Shown: positions 58,384 to 64,000 of the stretch, one piece after another
Numbering within the stretch: position 1 is the stretch's first letter
How the letters are laid out: the number at the start of each line of letters is the position of its first letter
Origin: Stratiolaelaps scimitus
Taxonomy: Eukaryota > Arthropoda > Arachnida > Mesostigmata > Laelapidae
NCBI GenBank assembly: GCA_019614645.1
Contig: JABWDB010000007.1
Coordinates: 10,243,501-10,307,500, forward strand
DNA length: 64,000 nucleotides
Direction of reading: 5' to 3'
Notes under the pieces: model-generated
What the model was told of the DNA's origin: nothing
Database searches by the model: none
Seen by the model: only the letters and a program-made list of their open reading frames with translations
Program-made: the position numbers and the translations under genes

Positions 58384-59101
58384 GTTGTATTCTGTAGAGG
58401 GGCCGATCGCTGGTTATTAGCTGTGAGAATTATATAACGGCGTAGTCAATAGCACGTAGACAATAGTTGATAACATTGATTATTGATTAAACAAAATTAT
58501 TGTTAACAAAACGAAAAAATAACAACAATGCGCTAAACGTTGAAATAGGGGGCGTACATATGTTACATCTAATAATGTAGTAATAATTAATATGTGAGAG
58601 TTTTGATTATGCTGTTTGATAGTTGCCTTTAATATGGGTCAAAACACATGTACAATTAGTATCCTTATCTTAGGACCGTGATAAGCGTGTTTCAGAGCGT
58701 TTGCTTGATATAATTACGGCCTCATACGAGCTGCTGTTCAAGGCCTGTAGGAGCCGCAGGCGATTCCCGTTGCCTTTATAAGCGTTGCTTTACTGTATGG
58801 CATTTTAAAAAAGCGTATTGGTGTATATACTAAATCTGTCCACTATATTCTGATATCATTGACCCCATTTCTCATATTTTCACATGTTTTCAATCACACA
58901 TATTTCTATGTGTTATTATCGGCAATTTTCAACTTAGTTTTCTACAATAAAAACCGACTTTATTCAAGGTTAAATAGGTATTTGCTAGGTGTTTAGTAGA
59001 GAGTTGTCAACTATCTAAATTATATATTATGAGATAGGTCCAGTCCGCCCAAGGCCCGGGAGATTCTCTATGGGAAGAGATCATTAACACATTTCGTAGT
59101 T

Positions 59102-59420
59102 TCAGCAACTTTGGATATAACATTCACACCACTTCTGGTATTCGTCCCTATGTCTAATTAAATCAAACATAGTGTTCATAAGGGTAGCTAGATGTCGATT
59201 CATACGTGAATATGTTAGCTCATCTAGTTTATCAAGGCGTGTCAAGGTTGGCGTCATTTTCACATTTGATCTGTCACATTGGCATCTAAACGCCACTTTT
59301 CTTTCTAATGTGGCCTCCACTTTTTACAATCTGTCTTTGTCACGCTTTAACCCAGAGTGCCACACGGGAGCGGCGTGCGTCACGTTTCATTGGATACATC
59401 GTGAATAGTTTAGGAAATAG
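59102..59420 (-). pseudogene. Coding-like, frameshifted segment, unrecognised
   Basis: Minus-strand frames read NNPDLFPKLFTMYPMKRDAR and, in another register, LTRLDKLDELTYSRMNRHLA then a Cys/Trp-rich end with a stop at 59102. The composition is that of real protein in both registers, which suggests one coding segment broken by a frameshift, or two exons. It may be a decayed transposable element. No family recognised. Confidence 0.25.
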
Positions 59421-59601
59421 ATCTGGATTGTTGAGGACAAGAGAGCGCAGTAAGCAGTTGGCGTGCCGTGTTGCACGGAGCACGATATCAGTGATATTTG
59501 TCAGTATATTTTTTTAATCTTGTTACATTTCAACTTTTTTTTTCTGAGGAAAACACTTGTTGATACATTTTCCTGCGTTTCTATTACTCTTAGGCTTCCT
59601 T

Positions 59602-59846
59602 CTATGTGAGTGCTGCAATTCCACCTGTGATACCTTCAGAGTGAACTGTCCCGGGAGGAAAATTCACATTTTTCCACCTGTTGATATTGTTACTTATTTC
59701 TTGGCGTTGTTGTCTAACGATGTGAAGCAAATTTGAAGACATGAACCTCACTGTGACCCCCCCCCACCCCCACTTCTGGAACTGTTGACGATGTTCTACA
59801 GCATTGCGTTCCCTTAGTTCGACTGGTTGCAACAGCTATACCACAA
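59602..59846 (-). CDS. Candidate terminal exon, unrecognised
   Basis: GTTTTGTGGTATAG| on the minus strand leads into an open frame of about 80 codons ending in a stop at 59602. It includes QPVELRERNAVEHRQQFQKW and ISNNINRWKNVNFPPGTVHS. A G-rich run (GGGGGTGGGGGGGG, C-rich on plus at about 59758-59772) sits inside the frame and could hide a frameshift. Not recognised. Confidence 0.25.
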
Positions 59847-59849
59847 AAC

Positions 59850-62740
59850 GTGTTCATATGTGTTTAGATGAATCTACATGTGCGCACATCTACAATAACT
59901 ACTACTATCATTATGTACCCTCACATACATTCGTGTGCAGGACGAAATTGCTCGTCTGTGAAAGCTAGTCCAGGACACAACTTTGCCCGTGAACACAAGT
60001 CCACACATCCCCCCCTAAGCACGCGCGGAAAGTCACAGTAGAGCACGCAGGAGAAGCACAGTTTCGTGCTCATAGAGCACATGACGACAGGCCGAAGGAA
60101 CTTTGCGAATGCATCGTCTACTTAATCAACGGAGAGAACTTTATTCACCTGTGCTCCGTCGTACCGCTCCTGCCGTGAGAGCCTTAATTAGACTAAAAAC
60201 TTCACTTGCTAGGTGAGTTTGGCAAAAAGTACGTTGGCGAGACCACGCTGGCCCGGCAAGGACCAGGCTGGTAAATTGGGTCCGCTGCCCAGTTGAAACG
60301 TTGAAACTTAAGGTTTGTTTAAATGGCTCGTATAGAATACTCACGAAACGGACACCATTGACTGCAGTATGCACGCACCCAGGTTCGTCTAGGTTGTGTA
60401 TACATAAGCAGTTTATGAATTGGTGACCACTACTATGTCTCCCTATGGACATAGATGAGAACATAGCTGATAAGTGAAATTGTCAAGTTAAATGCGAACT
60501 CCCGCGAACTCATGAATTTATAAACTTATGCAGACGTCGAGCTCGTCACCACACCCCTAAACCTGATATCTCATAAATTCCGGCAATGCGCATTGATAGA
60601 CAGAGATGTTTGTTGACCACGTCGCGAATGCCCGCTACCGAGACACCCATCCCGAGCACTTGAGCCACGCTCTATCCAGCAAGCGCACAAGTGTGCGACT
60701 AATGAGGAAATCAACTAATCATAAGCGGTGTTCGATGACGCCGCCAATTGTACGCTGCTTCGACACCCTTCGACACTGCTGCTCCGAACGAATTATGTCC
60801 TTGTTGCGTTGTTCTTTGTCGGCAGTTAGCTCGTTCGATGTAAATACGTACATCGATAGATGCGACATGAAACATGTTGTAATGTGCCAATAATATAAAT
60901 GTTGCTATTAATCGTGCGGCTATTAGCAGCCCACACGGGGACAAATAGGCCATCACGGTGTCTTAATCTTCTCCGCGTGCCGAGATACTTGGATTATTAT
61001 TCTCACTCTTTACGAGCCCAGTGCCGCTACGCGATCGCTGGACGCTTGCTACCGCTATCATTGCTGCTATGATTGCGACTGACGCCACAGGATCACCAGG
61101 AGCAACAGTAACATGGATATAAACGTGACGTGTATCGCCTATGTCCGTCTTTTGTCGATATGTTCTATTTCTGCTTTGGTGACTGCGTCCAACGTCACAC
61201 AGCAACGCCACTCACCCCCGTACTCGCGAGTGGCTTTGATTTGTTTGAAGAAAGATATTACACTACTCGTATGGTGATACTGTTGCTGCTGATACTGTCG
61301 CAGCTCCTAGTTCTCATCGTGAAGACGACACCGGTCAATCGTAATACGTCGAATACTGGTACCATTCGCACCATAGCCGCGATCTCATGTATAGGGGATC
61401 CACTGATTGACTACGTGCAACAAAGCTCATTGCATGTATAACTTTATATTTTGTATATGCTATACAGTAAACACTATGATATATATGTATATACATTTTT
61501 TTATTACAGTAAAAAAAGTCACATATCACAAGCATTTCACGGACTTTTTTTTTATCGAAAGCTGACAACATGATCAGTGCGTCTACATAACATAGTACAG
61601 GGAGGGGCATTTCGTGTAGATGGGGACAAAAGCAACGAAGAACATTTCGCACAAATGTGAGAATTTCTATGGTGGCGGTTACCGAAACGATGCTAACGCT
61701 CCGTATAAAAACAAATCAGTGCAAATAGTACAATAAACATATTTGTACACATTCGTATCTAATATATACAAAATATACATAAATATAAATAATGTACGTC
61801 CACATGCTTTTGCGTAGAAACACATAGAGGCCACTTATATGTATCGATCGATGTATAATGATGATGACAATGAGGATGATGGCGATGATCATGATGATGA
61901 TGATTATTATTAGTAGTAGTAGTATTAGTGCACCCTGTAATTATCGCATTTTCTCGGCACCGCTATAATTTACGGTGAGTCGCTGCTGGCGGCGTAGCGA
62001 AGAAATTATCGAGCATTTTCGTTCGTTCCGCGTCGTTCCGCTGGCCGCCAATCGCAGAAGCCACCAAGTAGCCACCGAGCAGAAGATACGAAGGTGTTAG
62101 AATCTTCGGTCGGTAGCCGAGTGATGACCGTGGTTATTGCAGTTGCTGACGTTGTCCCTGCTATTCCAGCGCAGAGTCTCCAACACGACAGCACGGACAT
62201 CACACCGCGCCATCGTCGACGCTTGGGGAACAAACTGCCACCCGAGCCGCCGAAGGCCATGAGAACTTTGACGCGTGATCACAATTGCAACAAAGGGCCA
62301 TGATAACAGAGGAGAGAGAAAAAGGGAAGAGCAACAGATTAATCAGACGTGATCATTGACACCGGCAATTGCCAGGCGCCGCCCTGTTGACGACGCGGCA
62401 AAAATGGCGTGACACGTTTTCGCGAGAGGGGCGGGAGGGGGTAAGCGTAATTGGTGGCATAGATGGTGTAAATCACGGCGCGAAGTAAATTCGATAGTAA
62501 ATCGCTAGCTGGCTCCCTCCACCCGTATGCATTTTCGGGGTGAATTCCAACTGACGAAGTATACGATTGTATAATAAGTGCACATCGTCTTATTGAGGGG
62601 TGTAGCGCTCCGTGATGATTTGTATGTATATATGCAATGTTCACCACGCTGACGTTGTCGTTGTAAAGTCATTGGTCAAAAGTATCTTCGAGCTGACTCT
62701 AAGCCAAGATGAAACTTTTCATGGTGTTGCCCGCTGCGCT
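59850..62740. other. Unassigned stretch
   Basis: Short unrecognised frames only. A (GAT)n-rich block lies at 61845-61925, and a mildly GC-rich patch with frames open on both strands at 62.0-62.3 kb. Confidence 0.5.
61845..61925. repeat. Degenerate (GAT)n/(TAG)n repeat block
   Basis: About 80 nt of GAT units with substitutions, passing into TTATTATTAG and TAGTAGTAG units. Confidence 0.9.
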
Positions 62741-62860
62741 GCTTCGTACGATAGACCCCTTTTAAATGCAAATGTGCCACGGCGGGGATCGAACCCGTTT
62801 GAGCACCTACTTGCCGCACCTTCGCTTGTAGGGCAGACGCACAGGGCGTCATTGGCCGGT
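62700..62860 (-). repeat. tRNA-derived SINE-like repeat, copy B
   Basis: On the minus strand GGGTTCGATCCCCGCCGTG (B box plus stem, 62781-62797 region) is followed by GCACATTTGCATTTAAAAGG and then a block with ACGAAGCA, the same order as copy A at 3.57-3.66 kb. 5' of the B box it reads GCGTCTGCCCTACAAGCG, reminiscent of a tRNA anticodon arm. The match to copy A extends about 40 nt beyond the B box. Confidence 0.65.
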
Positions 62861-62972
62861 GGTCCGTGATCGGACGCTGCATAGCAGCAAGTGATGGAAT
62901 CGAGAAAGTGCGTCCGTCCAAAGTCAAGAATTCGACGAGCAGTAGAATTCCCGGTGGACAGATTACTAAGGT

Positions 62973-63323
62973 TTGTATACTGAACGAATTGATTTCGTTC
63001 GTCGGTTAAAGACGAGAAGGCCAAAATCTAAAATCTGTCCCAGAAGGTGGGAAGAACACTTGAAACAGCCAAAGTGCATCCCGCCCGCCGAAACGAAAAT
63101 GCCGTCTTGGCGGGACTTCGTTCGAACACAGATACACAGAACAAATGAAGCGAAATTTAATCCCAGACACCCATTTGTGTCCAGCCACACAGATCGGCCG
63201 GTCCGATCTGCTTCACCTGCATCATCGGCTTGCGGATTGCGATACAGCGTTCGTTTACCGCCCGCTCGAACGCCGTATATTGTTGTCATTGAAATGCGTC
63301 CAGTTCAAATCGATCCACGATAG
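62973..63323 (+). CDS. Unrecognised open frame, doubtful
   Basis: A 116-codon plus-strand frame, Arg/Pro-rich (for example RRLKTRRPKSKICPRRWEEH). The minus strand is open for about 107 codons over the same bases. No splice pair stands out. Probably chance. Confidence 0.12.
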   Translation: MYTERIDFVRRLKTRRPKSKICPRRWEEHLKQPKCIPPAETKMPSWRDFVRTQIHRTNEAKFNPRHPFVSSHTDRPVRSASPASSACGLRYSVRLPPARTPYIVVIEMRPVQIDPR

Positions 63324-63772
63324 ATATAGCCGTGTCCTTCAATGAATCGGTGAACAGTTACGATATTCCGTTCTATTTAACAATCGAAACATAATTATGC
63401 AAATGTGTGACTAATTTATTTTCGTACACAATCCCTCGCCACGGCAGCAGCAGCAGCAGCGGTGGCGACAGCGGCGGAGTCCACAGCAGCAGAAACAGCT
63501 TCGACAGGCGTTCTTATACATAGCTGGCTCCCAGGCGTGGCGTTGAAATATTGCCAAACATCTATCTGAGCGCGTCTGGTCGATCGAACCCGATGATAGA
63601 GCACAGTGTACAACACACGTGTAGACACTTACACGCGCCTGATTTTTCACGTCAACAGCTAGTCCGGGCATGGCCGGAGGTGATCCTCAGTGGTTGGTTG
63701 AAATCACTTCTGTGATACTTAAGCGGTTCTGACAGATCATGCCAATGGACGGGACTCATATTAAACACAACC

Positions 63773-63774
<2 letters not shown>

Positions 63775-63813
<39 letters not shown>
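63775..63813. repeat. (CT)n microsatellite
   Basis: About 39 nt of pure CT, followed by CTCCCTCTCTCT. Confidence 0.95.
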
Positions 63814-63816
<3 letters not shown>

Positions 63817-63964
63817 CCCTCTCTCTTATATGTGCTGAGATTGTGTGTGTGTGTCTTACTATAGACACACGGCCAGAGCAGACTCACAAGGAAAAGGAAG
63901 GCGAAGCATCGCCTACCATCCAATGGCCACAATCGAGCACATCATCATCGCAACTTTCTTTTTT

Positions 63965-64000
63965 ATCTCTCTCTCTCTCTTTCTCTCTTTCTCTCTCTTT
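63965..64000. repeat. (CT)n-rich tract running off the window end
   Basis: CT repeats with TTT interruptions, truncated by the window edge. Confidence 0.9.

Larger units (their letters stand above)
55885..59100. other. Unassigned stretch with simple repeats
   Basis: No supported gene. The stretch holds a long (CT)n(AT)n tract at 56731-56788, (TTA)n at 57054-57078, (GCT)n at 57933-57950, (ACT)n at 58193-58214 and (GTT)n at 58342-58365. Confidence 0.5.

Noticed and set aside
63411..63671. Cys-rich minus-strand frame resembling a small secreted peptide
   Set aside because: The Cys run comes from a (CAG)n/(GCA)n repeat, so its regularity reflects simple sequence and not a conserved scaffold.
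1..64000. CRISPR arrays, operons, ribosome binding sites and phage genes
   Set aside because: No regularly spaced repeats and no packed gene order. The transposable elements and splice-like signals show that the DNA is animal.

Overview
This is a eukaryotic window with no complete gene I can name with confidence. There is no bacterial-style gene packing: open frames are short and scattered on both strands, and the sequence is rich in (AT)n, (CT)n and trinucleotide microsatellites. It carries decayed animal transposable elements: a mariner transposase remnant with terminal inverted repeats, two non-LTR retrotransposon reverse-transcriptase fragments, a Ty3/gypsy RNase H fragment, and tRNA-derived short repeats. 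This suits an animal, most likely an arthropod. A chelicerate (mite or tick) is my guess only and rests on nothing diagnostic.

Layout. 1-4.4 kb is non-coding, with microsatellites, a short hairpin (2672-2699) and a tRNA-derived repeat (about 3.57-3.66 kb). 4.44-4.91 kb is a LINE reverse-transcriptase fragment. 5-20 kb is mostly unassigned, with three exon-like islands (5616-5943 minus, 7612-7734 plus, 10897-11018 plus), small hairpins and simple repeats. 20.15-20.87 kb is a second LINE fragment of a different type. 21.5-22.7 kb is GC-rich and full of trinucleotide runs, like a promoter or 5' untranslated region. 23-34 kb is sparse, with unplaced ORFs, an exon-like island at 29559-29736 and a possible last exon at 33542-33696. 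34.2-34.65 kb is a frameshifted gypsy RNase H remnant.

35.69-36.45 kb holds the most gene-like structure: two or three spliced segments whose cysteine spacing fits the OS-D / chemosensory-protein family, with one conserved cysteine replaced. 37-43 kb is repeat-rich, with two more exon candidates. 43.2-45.4 kb is the main CpG/GC-rich island. 46.46-46.78 kb (minus) is a convincing 105-codon internal exon with both splice sites, and a weaker exon candidate lies upstream of it at 48.2-48.55 kb. 49.9 kb carries an 18-bp perfect inverted repeat. 54.68-55.88 kb is the mariner, itself interrupted by a roughly 300-bp tRNA-derived SINE flanked by an 8-bp duplication. 59.1-59.85 kb has decayed coding-like frames. 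The right end has another tRNA-derived repeat and long (CT)n tracts.

No operon or pathway can be read from this window. The exon candidates probably belong to several genes with long introns, and most of the sequence is probably intron or intergenic DNA. No CRISPR array, rRNA, intact tRNA gene or intact transposable element was found. All splice calls are by eye and unverified.
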